Assembly: GCA_963676095.1 (NCBI GenBank)
Contig: OY781040.1
Coordinates: 6,014,001-6,078,000, forward strand
DNA length: 64,000 bases
Reading direction: 5' to 3'
Source of the DNA: G963676095 sp963676095
Lineage (GTDB): Bacteria > Bacteroidota > Bacteroidia > Bacteroidales > Prolixibacteraceae
Of the stretch, positions 1-9,426 are shown one piece after another (position 1 is the first letter of the stretch; each line of letters begins with the position of its first letter). The position numbers were made by a program, and so were the translations under genes. The notes beneath the pieces are model-generated. The model worked only from the letters and a program-made list of their open reading frames with translations, did not search any database and had not been told where the DNA came from.

Positions 1-2660
1 TTCATTAACAGGCTACCTGTCTGTTCTGTGTATTGGGGGCCGCCTACCTGCATGATGGCTTTGGAAACAGAATCAGAACCAGGTTCCGGCGATTTTTGCA
101 GGTCGGCAAATGAATTTTTTAAAATTCCGGTTAGCTGGCCGGCCTCCTCTTTTTTATTCTGGCCGGTCAGATCGTTATAGGCTTTTAGATATTGCTTCAG
201 CTCCGGAAGAAAATAATAAGCCTTAAACCCGATATTATTCTTTTCCTGTTCCTCGTCGAATAAATAATGCCGGTATTTATTGTTTTTGAACTGGTTGACG
301 GCCAGCGCTTCATATGACCAGCGGGAAATCATGGCATCGCCGATTAGAGGGGTTTCGTCGTAACTGTTTAGTGAATAATGCATTTTATTAAAATCGACAA
401 TAACTCCGCTAAGCAGGAGCTGAGGCACCAGCATTAGCGGGATCAGCACGTAGATGGCCACCGCTGAATCCAGTCCTGCTGAAAGGTTTAATCCAAGAAG
501 GTTTGCAAAACATGCCGTGGAGAAGAGAATCGCCCACGATGAAATGGTAAGTCCCCTGATTTCGAGCATATAGTGGCCGATTACCACGAACGTGAAGACC
601 TGAATCGCAGAGATCAGGAACAGGATCAGTATTTTGGAAACGAAATAGGCCCCTTTACTCAGGTTCAGGAACTCTTCCCGTTTCCGTATCTTCCGGTCCT
701 TGAATATTTCTTCGGCACTGATACTCAGTCCGACAAACAGGGCAACAACCACACTCATAAAAAGGAAAGCGGGAATGTTGTCATTTTCGCTGAAAATATA
801 TCTTCCCTGATCTGAAAACTTCGAAAAAAAGCTAAGGATCAACGCCAGGATTGGGGCTTCAAGTAAAGCGATACTCAAGTATTGCTTGTTCGACTTTTTA
901 GTCAGGAAATCCCTTCTTATGAATAATTTCAATTGACGGAACCAACTTGGAATTTTAAAAATGGCTTCCGGAAATTTTTGTTGCTGTACCGGGTTCTGAT
1001 GTATGAATTCGATCACCTGGGGTTCCACTTTTTCCTGATAACTCTGGTACCATTCCTCCGGTGAAATCTTCCGCCGCCGGATACTCCGGCCAAAGGGATC
1101 GACCATCCTGGCTTCAATAATCTGAAGGGGCTGCTCTGTTTTGACATTTCCGCAAGTCATGCATTCGCTTTCGTCGGGGTTGACGTAGTTGGCCTGATGC
1201 TTAAAATAGGTAATGGCGTCCATGGGATTGCCGAAGAAAACGACCCTTCCTCCCTTATCCATCACGATCATCCGGTCGAAGAGCTTGTAAATGTCACTTG
1301 ACGGCTGATGAATATTGGCGAATACCAGTTTCCCTTTCAGGCACTGCCGTTTCAGAAGGTACATGACCTTTTCCGAGTCAGCTGATGATAATCCGGATGT
1401 AGGCTCGTCAACAAACAGAACAGATGGTTCCCTCATTAGTTCCAGAGCAATGTTCAGGCGTTTTCGCTGTCCGCCGCTAAGGATCTTCTTCAACGGATTG
1501 CCTACGACCAGGTCCCGGGCTTCAGACAGGTCGAAATCGACCAACGCTTGCTGGATGATGTTCCCGATTTGTTTTTCGTTCATGTTCCCGAAGCAGAAGC
1601 GGGCATTGAATTCCAGGTTTTGGTAAACGGTCAGTTCCTCGATCAGCAGGTCATCCTGCGGAACATAACCGATAACCCCTTTTATAATTTCTTCATTTGC
1701 CGGATCATGGAGGTCATAACCATTGAGGGATATCTTGCCTGCATTGGGTTTCAGTTTCCCGTTCAGGACATTGAGCAATGTTGTTTTTCCGACGCCACTG
1801 CCCCCAAGAATACCAACCAGGTCGCCTGACCGTTCCTGAAAACTAAAGGGATGAAGTCCGTATACCCTTTTATTGAAGCGGTATTCAATATTTTCTGCAT
1901 TGAAGACAATAAGTGGTTTGCCTTTTTCCTGGATAAACCTTGTCATTACGCTGCTGTAATAGATGGGGATAATCCGGGAAGTTTTAAGTATTCCGCCCGG
2001 CGGAAAGAAATACAATCTCATCTGGGTCAGCCGGTGCCCGTTGAGGTACATGTTTCGGGGTCCCCAGTATTTGAAATAGATAGAGTTTGTACTGTGAATA
2101 CGGATCAGTTCCAGCTCTACCTGCTGGTTTTCACGATAAAGGTGTTTGATATCCTTGTCGCGATATTCTTTGTTGCCATTGACGACGAACAGGCAGCTTT
2201 TGTCCTTTACCTTGTCGATCGAATAGAGGGTAAAGCGGTAGAGGTTATCGTATTCCTTTGGATCTATTTTTAATCCTTTGGCTACCACGTTGACTACTTT
2301 CAGGTCGTCGACGCTGAACCCGTCTGTTTTGTTAATAAAGTTGAGTAGCTGGGATACGATCATGAACCGGGTATTGAGGTCGAAATGATCGACAATACCG
2401 AAGCAAATGCCGTTGATATATTTCCGGTTGATGAAACGTTTCCCTTCTCCCTGGTTTTCGTAAAGGATTTCCCGGTGTTCTACATGATAATAGTTGACAA
2501 ATTTCCGGTAAAGTTCGAGGTATTTATCGATCAGTTCCCTGCTGAAATTTTCTTTTAAATAGGATTCTACCAGGGCGGTGCTTTCAGAGGGCACCTTATG
2601 CCTGAAGTCTGTGATGATTGCAAACAGCTTGATCAGTGTTTCTATTATTCCCTCGTACAT
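1..2660 (-). CDS. ABCG-like ABC transporter, ATPase fused to permease (C-terminus cut by window edge)
   Basis: At least 886 codons are open on the minus strand and run off the left end. The first about 270 residues precede the ATPase and show no motif I can name with certainty; a TerB-like or accessory N-terminal region is typical of this Bacteroidota family. Walker A GGSGVGKTT lies near residue 286, signature LSGGQRKR near 394, Walker B VLFVDEPTSG near 415 and the H-loop ANIHQPSSD near 447. A CxxC (ECMTC) follows. Hydrophobic membrane segments start near residue 590. ATPase before permease is the ABCG (White-like) half-transporter order. The start is ATG at 2658-2660, because the next upstream ATG (2695-2697) hits a stop after eight codons. 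The substrate is unknown. A lipoprotein gene lies 90 bp upstream on the same strand and may be co-transcribed. Confidence 0.9.
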   Translation of the reverse strand, partial: MYEGIIETLIKLFAIITDFRHKVPSESTALVESYLKENFSRELIDKYLELYRKFVNYYHVEHREILYENQGEGKRFINRKYINGICFGIVDHFDLNTRFMIVSQLLNFINKTDGFSVDDLKVVNVVAKGLKIDPKEYDNLYRFTLYSIDKVKDKSCLFVVNGNKEYRDKDIKHLYRENQQVELELIRIHSTNSIYFKYWGPRNMYLNGHRLTQMRLYFFPPGGILKTSRIIPIYYSSVMTRFIQEKGKPLIVFNAENIEYRFNKRVYGLHPFSFQERSGDLVGILGGSGVGKTTLLNVLNGKLKPNAGKISLNGYDLHDPANEEIIKGVIGYVPQDDLLIEELTVYQNLEFNARFCFGNMNEKQIGNIIQQALVDFDLSEARDLVVGNPLKKILSGGQRKRLNIALELMREPSVLFVDEPTSGLSSADSEKVMYLLKRQCLKGKLVFANIHQPSSDIYKLFDRMIVMDKGGRVVFFGNPMDAITYFKHQANYVNPDESECMTCGNVKTEQPLQIIEARMVDPFGRSIRRRKISPEEWYQSYQEKVEPQVIEFIHQNPVQQQKFPEAIFKIPSWFRQLKLFIRRDFLTKKSNKQYLSIALLEAPILALILSFFSKFSDQGRYIFSENDNIPAFLFMSVVVALFVGLSISAEEIFKDRKIRKREEFLNLSKGAYFVSKILILFLISAIQVFTFVVIGHYMLEIRGLTISSWAILFSTACFANLLGLNLSAGLDSAVAIYVLIPLMLVPQLLLSGVIVDFNKMHYSLNSYDETPLIGDAMISRWSYEALAVNQFKNNKYRHYLFDEEQEKNNIGFKAYYFLPELKQYLKAYNDLTGQNKKEEAGQLTGILKNSFADLQKSPEPGSDSVSKAIMQVGGPQYTEQTGSLLM

Positions 2661-2750
2661 GCACCGGATTTTAATGAAGAAAAACGGGTTTATGCATCCG
2701 TTGTTAGCCGGCTACAAAAACCCGTTTCCCCGAATGTAAATAAGTTAGTT

Positions 2751-3578
2751 TTATTTTACAATATTGTTACGTATCTCGGTAAGGGTTTCGGTCAGTTTTT
2801 TAACCTGATCTTCTGTCATAGACGTATTGCCTTCTTCCAGCGCATAGATCGCGTTGATCTTTGCAATATCTTGGTAAGCATCTTTTGTCATTTCAGAATC
2901 CTTAAATTTTTCCATCATCCCCTGGAGCTTTTGAAGCGGTTCCTTCTGGAAAAGGATTGCCTGGATCAACTTTGGATTTTGAAATGTATTTTCCGAAATA
3001 TGAGTGGTCAGGTACAGTCCTTCTACTACTGTTCCTGTAAGTATCAGGTACGAAACCTCGGTCCTTCCCTGTTTGTTGAGATATGAATAAGCACTGTCAA
3101 ACATCTTGGTAACAATGGTTACCAGGCTGTCCTTGCTGTCAAGGTTAGCCTCAATCTGGTCAGGCAGGTTTTCGTCGAAAGCAGCTGTAAAATCAAGCCC
3201 CCGTACCAGTGTTTCACAAGCTTTAAAGAAGCTCTGTACTTCCGGCTTTTGGTTGTAAGTCGTTGCATAGGCCAGGTCGGCAGAATAAACTCCAAGATTT
3301 TGTGCTTTGCTCTTATCTGAAAAATAGCTGTCTGCTTTTCCCGGATCGTTAGATATACCAGCAATATAGCTGGCTTCTATCTCATTCAGCATATTCGTTA
3401 CTTCAAATGCTGAAGGCAACGGGTAAGCATATTCTTCAATTTCTTTTTTGATGGTTTCTTCAGCAGCCTGGGAATCATTCTTTTTCTCGCTTTTCCCTGT
3501 ACATGAAGAAAAACCGATTGACAATAAGCCTGCTACAACGGCCAGAGAAACGAATTTGTATGCTTTTGTTGTTCTCAT
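2751..3578 (-). CDS. Putative lipoprotein of unknown function
   Basis: Predicted 275-residue protein. The ATG at 3576-3578 is preferred over the longer upstream start because it places a clean signal peptide at the N-terminus, with lipobox SIGFSSC and the lipidated Cys at residue 26. After the Cys comes a KSEKK-type polar linker, so the mature protein should be periplasmic or outer-membrane anchored. The remainder is helical and acidic with no motif I recognise. Homologues with this size and layout are annotated in the phylum only as hypothetical lipoproteins. It sits 90 bp upstream of the ABC exporter in the same direction, so a shared transcript is plausible but unproven. Confidence 0.8.
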   Translation of the reverse strand: MRTTKAYKFVSLAVVAGLLSIGFSSCTGKSEKKNDSQAAEETIKKEIEEYAYPLPSAFEVTNMLNEIEASYIAGISNDPGKADSYFSDKSKAQNLGVYSADLAYATTYNQKPEVQSFFKACETLVRGLDFTAAFDENLPDQIEANLDSKDSLVTIVTKMFDSAYSYLNKQGRTEVSYLILTGTVVEGLYLTTHISENTFQNPKLIQAILFQKEPLQKLQGMMEKFKDSEMTKDAYQDIAKINAIYALEEGNTSMTEDQVKKLTETLTEIRNNIVK

Positions 3579-3996
3579 TGGTATGTTTTTTATTATTAAT
3601 TGAACAAATACATTCAAAATATCCATTACCTGACGTCTGCAATGATAAAGTTCAGGTGTGTCAGGAACCAGTTATTTTTTAGCTAAAATAATATAAAATT
3701 ATTGCCTGATGTAAAAAATAAAAATGATTTTTAAGAAAGTTAATAAAAAATGGAACCTGTTTCTTTCGGATTGGCAGATTGTCCCTGTAAACGGCTCAGG
3801 AAATGAACGGATTGATTGCAGAGAGAGAGAAATAGCTCTCTTATCTATTTATATAACCCAGGAGCCGGCTTTACATTCACCGATTAATTTTTTGGTCAGG
3901 GATCGCTCGTTTAAAAACGAATTCCATGGCAACCTCCATTAATCATCCCTTCAGTTTTCCGGAAAGTTCTATCTTTGCAGTTCAATTTTTTTTGTT
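3579..3996. other. Divergent intergenic region, about 418 bp
   Basis: Lies between the minus-strand lipoprotein and the plus-strand ABC-F gene. It is AT-rich near 3660-3740. A 72-codon open frame at 3724-3942 has no coding character. The only element I can support is the TAnnTTTG box next to the ABC-F start. Confidence 0.5.
3970..3977 (+). promoter_or_regulatory. Candidate -7 box of the ABC-F gene
   Basis: TATCTTTG matches the Bacteroidota -7 consensus TAnnTTTG and ends 19 bp before the ATG. No convincing TTTG -33 box is seen at the usual spacing, so the call rests on the -7 match and position. Confidence 0.45.
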
Positions 3997-5958
3997 ATGA
4001 TTTCAGTTGACCAGATTGTTGTTAGTTTCGGAGGTTTTGATTTATTAAAGGGCATTTCATTCCTGATCACCCTCAAGGACCGTATAGGACTTGTTGGAAA
4101 AAACGGGGCAGGAAAGTCCACCATGTTAAAAATCCTTGCCGGCATTCAACAGCCAACCTCCGGTGGGGTGAGTTCTCCGAGAGATATTCGTGTCGGTTAT
4201 TTACCCCAGCACATGCTTGTTTCTGACACGAAAACCGTTTTTGAAGAGACCCGTACTGCTTTCGATGAAATTCTTGGCCTCAAAAATGAGATTGACAGGA
4301 TCAATCACGAAATTGCTACACGGGAGGATTATGAGTCCCCGGAGTACATGAAGCTCATTAATCAATTTACCGATCTGAACGACCGTTACCATGTAATTGG
4401 CGGCGGTAATTTTGAGGCGGAGATTGAGCAAACATTGAAAGGACTGGGCTTTGTACGAACAGATTTTGCAAGGCAGACGTCCGAGTTCAGCGGGGGATGG
4501 CGCATGCGTATCGAGCTGGCCAAAATATTGCTGAAAAAACCGGATGTCTTTTTGCTCGATGAACCGACCAACCACCTGGATATCGAATCGATCCAGTGGC
4601 TGGAGGACTTTCTGGCAAACTATTCCGGTGCGGTGGTGCTGGTTTCGCACGACCGGGCTTTCCTGAACAACGTGACTAACCGGACAATCGAGATCTCTCT
4701 GGGACAGATTTATGATTATAAGGCCAGCTATGACAAATACCTGGAGTTAAGAAGAGAGCACCGGGAAACTCAGCTGGCTGCGTATAAGAACCAGCAAAAG
4801 CTGATCGAGGAAACGGAACAGTTTATCGAACGGTTCCGCTATAAGGCAACCAAGGCCGTACAGGTACAGTCGAGAGCAAAGATGCTCGATAAACTGGAAC
4901 GTATCGAGATCGATGATGAAGACAATTCGCGCCTGAATATAAAATTCCCTCCGGCAATTCGTTCCGGTAATGTTGTGGTGAATTGCAGGCACCTGACTAA
5001 GAAGTATGGCGATCTTTTAGTCTTAGATGATATTGATCTGACCATTGAACGGGGAGAGAAGGTCGCTTTTGTGGGGAAAAACGGTGAAGGAAAAACGACT
5101 CTGGCCAGGGTTATCCTGAACCAGCTCGAATACAATGGTGAGATGAAGATCGGGCATAATGTGAAAATCGGGTATTTTGCACAAAATCAGGCCCGGCTGT
5201 TGAACGAGAACCTGACGGTACTTGAGACAGTTGATCAGATCGCAGTGGGGGATATCCGGACGAAAATCAGGGATATCCTTGGGGCCTTCATGTTTTCCGG
5301 CGAAGACGTGGATAAAAAAGTAAAAGTGCTTTCAGGCGGCGAACGTACCCGTCTGGCTATGGTCCGGCTGATGCTTGAACCGGTAAATTTTTTGGTCCTT
5401 GACGAACCGACCAATCACTTGGATATGAGGTCGAAGGAGATGCTGAAACAGGCTTTGGCCGACTACGACGGGACTGTGCTTGTGGTTTCCCACGACCGGG
5501 AATTTCTTGATGGATTGGTCAAATGTGTTTACGAGTTCCGTGATAAAAAGGTAAAGCAGCACCTTGGCGGAATATATGACTTCCTGCAAAAGAAAAAAAT
5601 GGATTCGCTAAAGGAGCTCGAAATGCAGAACAAGTCTTCGCGGAACTCGTGGAACCAGTCTTCCCGGAATGATAAAAAAGAAACTGAGTTGAATCAGTAC
5701 AGCTACGAAGAACGTAAAGAGATAAACAGAAATATTTCCCGTCTTCAGAAGAGTATTGAACAGGCTGAGACGGAGATATCCCGACTGGAAAATGAGATAC
5801 AGAAAATGGATAGGCTTATGGCTGACCTGTCATCGGAAAACGATCAGTCTGTTTTTGTGAAATATGAAAATGTTAAGTCAGAGCTCGAAAAAGTGATGAT
5901 GCGGTGGACTTCCGAAAACGAGGAATATGAGGCCTTATTGAAGGAAAAGACTTGGTAG
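3997..5958 (+). CDS. ABC-F family ATPase (Uup/EttA-like ribosome-associated)
   Basis: 653 residues with two tandem ABC domains and no membrane segment, the ABC-F layout. Walker A motifs are GKNGAGKS (residues 34-41) and GKNGEGKT (near 360). Signatures are FSGGWRMR (near 164) and LSGGERTR (near 444). Both Walker B regions read LDEPTNHLD. The linker between domains is charged and helical, like the tRNA-contacting P-site motif of the family, and the C-terminal 110 residues form a Lys/Glu-rich coiled coil as in Uup/YdiF-type members. ABC-F proteins act on ribosomes, rescuing stalled complexes or protecting against antibiotics. The ubiquity of this long form in the phylum favours a housekeeping role, but resistance cannot be excluded from sequence. 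Confidence 0.93.
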   Translation: MISVDQIVVSFGGFDLLKGISFLITLKDRIGLVGKNGAGKSTMLKILAGIQQPTSGGVSSPRDIRVGYLPQHMLVSDTKTVFEETRTAFDEILGLKNEIDRINHEIATREDYESPEYMKLINQFTDLNDRYHVIGGGNFEAEIEQTLKGLGFVRTDFARQTSEFSGGWRMRIELAKILLKKPDVFLLDEPTNHLDIESIQWLEDFLANYSGAVVLVSHDRAFLNNVTNRTIEISLGQIYDYKASYDKYLELRREHRETQLAAYKNQQKLIEETEQFIERFRYKATKAVQVQSRAKMLDKLERIEIDDEDNSRLNIKFPPAIRSGNVVVNCRHLTKKYGDLLVLDDIDLTIERGEKVAFVGKNGEGKTTLARVILNQLEYNGEMKIGHNVKIGYFAQNQARLLNENLTVLETVDQIAVGDIRTKIRDILGAFMFSGEDVDKKVKVLSGGERTRLAMVRLMLEPVNFLVLDEPTNHLDMRSKEMLKQALADYDGTVLVVSHDREFLDGLVKCVYEFRDKKVKQHLGGIYDFLQKKKMDSLKELEMQNKSSRNSWNQSSRNDKKETELNQYSYEERKEINRNISRLQKSIEQAETEISRLENEIQKMDRLMADLSSENDQSVFVKYENVKSELEKVMMRWTSENEEYEALLKEKTW

Positions 5959-5979
5959 GTTCAGGTGTAGTATTTGGAA

Positions 5980-6282
5980 ACACGGAAGGACACATAGAAA
6001 TTATGAGTGAAGGAATGAGAAAATGATAGAATGAGGTTTGAATGGTTGACGTTTCGCTGCTGGGGCAGGGAGCATAGGGCATGCTGAACTGGTGAATTAG
6101 TGAACTGGTGAGTGAATAAATAGAAAAACAGGGGGTGGGATCCGAAACAATAGAAACAATTTTAACAACAGAAACAATAGAAATCTCAACCCTTCATTCA
6201 AACAATCCCAGTGTCAGACATTCAAATGGCGTCGCCTCAAACAATAGTAATATATAGTAACCATAACAACCATATCAACCAT
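5980..6282 (+). repeat. Octamer-word intergenic repeat, copy A
   Basis: Fills the 324-bp gap between the ABC-F gene and rlmB. Octamers ATGAGTGA, ATGAGAAA and ATGATAGA occur at 6003-6030, followed by a GGTTTGAATGG/GACGTTTCGCTG block. Then CATGCTGA, ACTGGTGA, ATTAGTGA and ACTGGTGA sit in exact 8-bp register at 6080-6111. Next come CAATAGAAACAATTTTAAC (about 6150-6180) and a degenerate TTCAAATGGCGTCGCCTCAA block. The same blocks in similar order recur at five other main loci. Orientation matches both flanking genes. Confidence 0.75.
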
Positions 6283-7047
6283 ATGTCCATACAACCCAAA
6301 AAGGATAATGAAGAAATGATTTTTGGCATTCGCGCCGTGATCGAAGCGATACGCTCAGGAAAAGAGGTTGAAAAGGTCTTATTGAGAAAAGGCCCTGGAG
6401 GCGAGTTATACCAGGAAGTTTTCGAGCTGATCCGGGAGTATCAGGTGCCATTCCAGTTCGTTCCTGTTGAAAAGCTCAACCGCATTACCCGGAAAAATCA
6501 TCAGGGAGTAGTTGCTTTTATGTCTCCTGTAACTTTTTATCCTATAGAAAATCTTTTGCCTGATCTTTTCGAGCAGGGGAAAAACCCATTGATACTTGTA
6601 CTTGATCAGGTTACTGATGTCCGGAATTTCGGGGCCATTGTCCGCACGGCAGAGTGCGCCGGAGTCCATGCTGTGCTGATACCAGAAAAAGGAGCTGCCC
6701 GGATCAATGCCGACGCTGTAAAAACATCGGCTGGAGCTTTACACTTGGTTCCTGTATGCAGGGCGAAAGATCTTCGCAAAACGATTTTGTTTCTGCAGCA
6801 GTCTGGATTAAGGATCATCGCGGCCACTGAAAAGTCGTCTGAAAATTATATCAAAAGCGATTATTCCAACCCTGTTGCAATCGTAATGGGGTCTGAAGAA
6901 TATGGGATAGACCCTGGTATTATCGATCTGGCGGATGAACGGGTGCAGATCCCGATACTTGGACAGATTCAGTCGTTAAATGTATCGGTTGCAGCCGGAC
7001 TTCTGGTTTATGAAGCTGTTCGTCAGAGAATGACAGCAAATGAATAA
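6283..7047 (+). CDS. rlmB: 23S rRNA (guanosine-2'-O)-methyltransferase RlmB (TrmH/SpoU family)
   Basis: 254 residues from ATG 6283. A longer in-frame start at 6211 would translate repeat DNA, so the internal Met before SIQPKKDNEEMIFG is chosen; it sits just ahead of the conserved FGIRAVIEAI start of the family. The N-terminal substrate-binding domain (about 1-80) is followed by the SPOUT knot, with motif 1 NFGAIVRTAECAG (near 113), motif 2 MGSEEYGI (near 201) and motif 3 LNVSVAAGLL (near 230). The enzyme family methylates G2251 of the 23S rRNA P-loop using S-adenosylmethionine. Length is normal. A strong bidirectional terminator follows directly. Confidence 0.93.
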   Translation: MSIQPKKDNEEMIFGIRAVIEAIRSGKEVEKVLLRKGPGGELYQEVFELIREYQVPFQFVPVEKLNRITRKNHQGVVAFMSPVTFYPIENLLPDLFEQGKNPLILVLDQVTDVRNFGAIVRTAECAGVHAVLIPEKGAARINADAVKTSAGALHLVPVCRAKDLRKTILFLQQSGLRIIAATEKSSENYIKSDYSNPVAIVMGSEEYGIDPGIIDLADERVQIPILGQIQSLNVSVAAGLLVYEAVRQRMTANE

Positions 7048-7051
7048 AAAC

Positions 7052-7096
7052 AAAAAAGTCCCCAAAATCAATAATTATAATTTTAGGGACTTTTTT
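7052..7096. terminator. Bidirectional rho-independent terminator
   Basis: An 11-bp arm AAAAAAGTCCC (7052-7062) pairs with GGGACTTTTTT (7086-7096), and AAAA/TTTT pairs further inside. It has a T-run on both strands and lies between convergent rlmB and the lrp-like gene, so it can serve both. Confidence 0.85.
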
Positions 7097-7191
7097 ATAC
7101 CTGTTATTTTAGTTTGTTATATTTTGTAAAAATAAAGACATAAAACTAACCGTTTTGTTATTTTCCGGAAATAACTTTTAGGCATTCTTTG

Positions 7192-7668
7192 TTATTCCAT
7201 TTCCAGATCGATAGGAACTTGTCTCTTGAATGTCTCTTCCAGGGAAATAAAGGTTTCTGTACTCGACACTCCCGGAATTTTCTGGACTTTCTCACTCAGG
7301 ATCTCCTTCAGATGTTCGTTGTCACGGGCATATACTTTAATAAATATTGCATAAGCACCAGTCGTGTAATGGCATTCTACAATCTCGTGAATGTTTTTCA
7401 ACTTTTCGGCAACGTCCTCGTATAAACTGCCTTTTTCAAGAAAGACTCCAACATAGGTACAGGTTTTGTAATCGACCTTCTTCGGATCGATATGGTATCC
7501 GGAGCCAACTATGACTTCCATTTCTATCATTCTGTTTACCCGTTGATGAACGGCAGCCCTGGATACGCCGACTTCTGCAGCCACGTCTTTAAATGGTATT
7601 CTGGCATTTCTTGTAATAATATCCAGAATATGTAAATCAATTTGATCTAAATTGTTGCGTAATGTCAT
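7192..7668 (-). CDS. Lrp/AsnC-family transcriptional regulator (first of two around amt)
   Basis: 158 residues. An N-terminal winged HTH (about 8-55: LDQIDLHILDIITRNARIP then VSRAAVHQRVNRM) is followed by a RAM/AsnC ligand-binding domain with VECHYTTGAYAIFIKVYA and a conserved tail TETFISLEETFKRQVP. Lrp/AsnC proteins assemble as dimers or octamers and respond to amino acids. This one is divergent from amt with a 328-bp shared upstream region, the classic layout for a local regulator. It is clearly paralogous to the gene at 9475-9957 (roughly half of residues identical by eye). I infer nitrogen or amino-acid responsive control of the ammonium channel, without direct proof. Confidence 0.9.
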   Translation of the reverse strand: MTLRNNLDQIDLHILDIITRNARIPFKDVAAEVGVSRAAVHQRVNRMIEMEVIVGSGYHIDPKKVDYKTCTYVGVFLEKGSLYEDVAEKLKNIHEIVECHYTTGAYAIFIKVYARDNEHLKEILSEKVQKIPGVSSTETFISLEETFKRQVPIDLEME

Positions 7669-7996
7669 ATTTTTTTCAGCCTTTTAAAAAATCTGATTTA
7701 AAAATACATAATTTTTAGCATATGGGGCAAAAAACAAGGATGAATCTCTCATTTTGTTTTAGTTAAATTTACATTTGAGCTGCAACTATTTGTTTATCAA
7801 TCAAATGTATTTTTAAAAAAATGAGATAATTTATTCTTTTTTAGAAAGTGAATAAATAGGTTGCAAAAAGGATTTTAATTTTTGTGTTTTATTTTAAAAT
7901 GTTATTTTTGTTGCATCAATAATGTCAAATTGATCTTGGCTGAAGATTTTTGGTTTGACTTTATAACTTAATTGTAGGTATTTTTTTTGTGACATT
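7669..7996. promoter_or_regulatory. AT-rich divergent promoter region between lrp-like gene and amt
   Basis: This 328-bp gap is strongly AT-rich, with several T- and A-tracts expected to bend DNA. It contains the amt promoter described separately. I see no obvious Lrp operator repeat, but Lrp sites are degenerate. Confidence 0.5.
7881..7910 (+). promoter_or_regulatory. Candidate amt promoter (-33 TTTG, -7 TATTTTTG)
   Basis: TTTG at 7881-7884 and TATTTTTG at 7903-7910 are separated by 18 bp, close to the Bacteroidota sigma-ABfr arrangement. This leaves a leader of about 80 nt before the amt ATG at 7997. Confidence 0.6.
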
Positions 7997-9331
7997 ATGA
8001 AGAAAGCTGAATTGCGGTGGCTTTTAATCCTTTTTTTATTAGTGGTTTTTGGAATCGTAGGCGCATTCGTTCCAAGTGGGTTTGGCGGCCTTGATGATCC
8101 TAAAATAGTTCCGGGAGATGTTGCATGGATGCTGACATCGACTGCCCTTGTGTTGCTAATGACCCCGGGTTTAGCCTTTTTCTATGGGGGAATGGTTCAT
8201 CCTAAGAATATTCTTTCCACGATGCTTCAGAGTTTCATTGCGATGGGGATTGTGAGCGTGCTTTGGGTGGTGGTCGGATTTAGCTTGGCATTTGGGGAAA
8301 GTATTGGCCCTGATGGTTATGGTTTTGTCGGGAATCCATGTACTTATTTTTTGTTTCGTGGGGTGACAGGAGCGACAAATCCTGATTTATGTCCGACTAT
8401 TCCTCTTGCATTGTTTGCAATGTTTCAGCTTAAGTTTGCAATTATTACTCCTGCATTAATTACCGGATCTTTTGCGGGGAGGGTCCGTTTCCGGGCTTAT
8501 ATGATGTTTATGGTATTGTTTACCTTGTTCATTTATGCTCCGCTTTGTCACTGGACCTGGCATCCGAATGGGTTTTTGAGGAACTGGGGAGTTCTTGATT
8601 TTGCCGGAGGTACGGTTGTTCATATGTCCGCCGGTTTTGCCGCGTTGGCGGGTGCTATATTTCTTGGAAAAAGAAAAGATTTCGGAAAAGAAGTTAAACC
8701 GGCCAACATCCCTTATGTATTATTGGGGGCCGGAATGTTGTGGTTTGGCTGGTTTGGTTTTAATGCCGGTTCAGCCCTTGCCGCAAATTCTACTGCTGCC
8801 CTTGCTTTGATGAATACCAATACTGCTTCGGCTGCTGCTATGCTGGCCTATTTGTTTTTTGATATGGCCAAAGGGAAGAAACCTTCCGCGATGGGAGCAG
8901 CCATTGGTCTGGTTATTGGTCTGGTTGCCATAACTCCTGCCGCAGGATTTGTGAATGTGGGGTCAAGTATCTGTATAGGCGTCATTGCAGCCTTGGTCAG
9001 TAATTATGCCATCGAGCTGCGGTCCAAAACCAGACTTGATGATACACTCGACGTATTTCCTGCACATGGAATGGGTGGCATTGTAGGAATGTTGCTTACT
9101 TCAGTTTTTGCCAATAATGTTGGTTTGATTCATGGTGAAATTAAAACTTTCCTCTTTCATTTGCTGGCTCTGGTCATTGTGGGTGTCTTTACTTTTGGTG
9201 GTTCTTATTTAATGTATAAGATCACAGACCTGATTGTGCCACTGAGAATATCAGCACATGGGGAAAAGGTAGGATTGGATATCAGTCAGCATAATGAATC
9301 ATACGACTTTGAATATAAAAGCGGCGAATAG
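7997..9331 (+). CDS. amt: Ammonium transporter (Amt/MEP/Rh family)
   Basis: 444 residues with a hydrophobic N-terminal segment, probably a signal peptide, and about 11 membrane helices. Family motifs include MTPGLAFFYGGMV near residue 55 and the Amt signature region DFAGGTVVHMSAGFAALAGA near residue 200. The conserved helix FPAHGMGGIVGMLL lies near 353. The protein forms trimers conducting ammonium/ammonia across the inner membrane. The C-terminal cytoplasmic tail is short and not fused to a PII domain. No glnK/PII gene lies next to it, which is unusual, since amt and glnK are commonly linked. Two Lrp-type regulators flank it instead. Two terminators follow the stop. Confidence 0.96.
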   Translation: MKKAELRWLLILFLLVVFGIVGAFVPSGFGGLDDPKIVPGDVAWMLTSTALVLLMTPGLAFFYGGMVHPKNILSTMLQSFIAMGIVSVLWVVVGFSLAFGESIGPDGYGFVGNPCTYFLFRGVTGATNPDLCPTIPLALFAMFQLKFAIITPALITGSFAGRVRFRAYMMFMVLFTLFIYAPLCHWTWHPNGFLRNWGVLDFAGGTVVHMSAGFAALAGAIFLGKRKDFGKEVKPANIPYVLLGAGMLWFGWFGFNAGSALAANSTAALALMNTNTASAAAMLAYLFFDMAKGKKPSAMGAAIGLVIGLVAITPAAGFVNVGSSICIGVIAALVSNYAIELRSKTRLDDTLDVFPAHGMGGIVGMLLTSVFANNVGLIHGEIKTFLFHLLALVIVGVFTFGGSYLMYKITDLIVPLRISAHGEKVGLDISQHNESYDFEYKSGE

Positions 9332-9354
9332 CTTTAACGTGGCCGCTCTTTTTT
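9320..9354 (+). terminator. amt terminator 1, overlapping the stop codon
   Basis: AGCGGC (9320-9325) pairs with GCCGCT (9342-9347), followed by CTTTTTT. The left arm lies inside the last amt codons. Confidence 0.7.
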
Positions 9355-9362
9355 ATGCTCGA

Positions 9363-9389
9363 AACTCCCTGTCTCCAGGGAGTTTTTTA
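9363..9389 (+). terminator. amt terminator 2
   Basis: AACTCCCTG (9363-9371) pairs with CAGGGAGTT (9376-9384) across a 4-nt loop, with six T's at 9383-9388. It is a tandem back-up to the preceding hairpin. Confidence 0.85.
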
Positions 9390-9426
9390 TTATAGAGAAT
9401 TTTTCTGGTTCATGAATTTTTAAGAT

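Noticed and set aside
3724..3942. 72-codon plus-strand ORF before the ABC-F gene
   Set aside because: No conserved motif, AT-rich start, and it lies in a divergent promoter gap next to the true promoter box.
6211..6282. N-terminal extension of RlmB from the upstream ATG
   Set aside because: The extra 24 residues come from the repeat block and are not part of the family; the internal ATG fits the conserved start.
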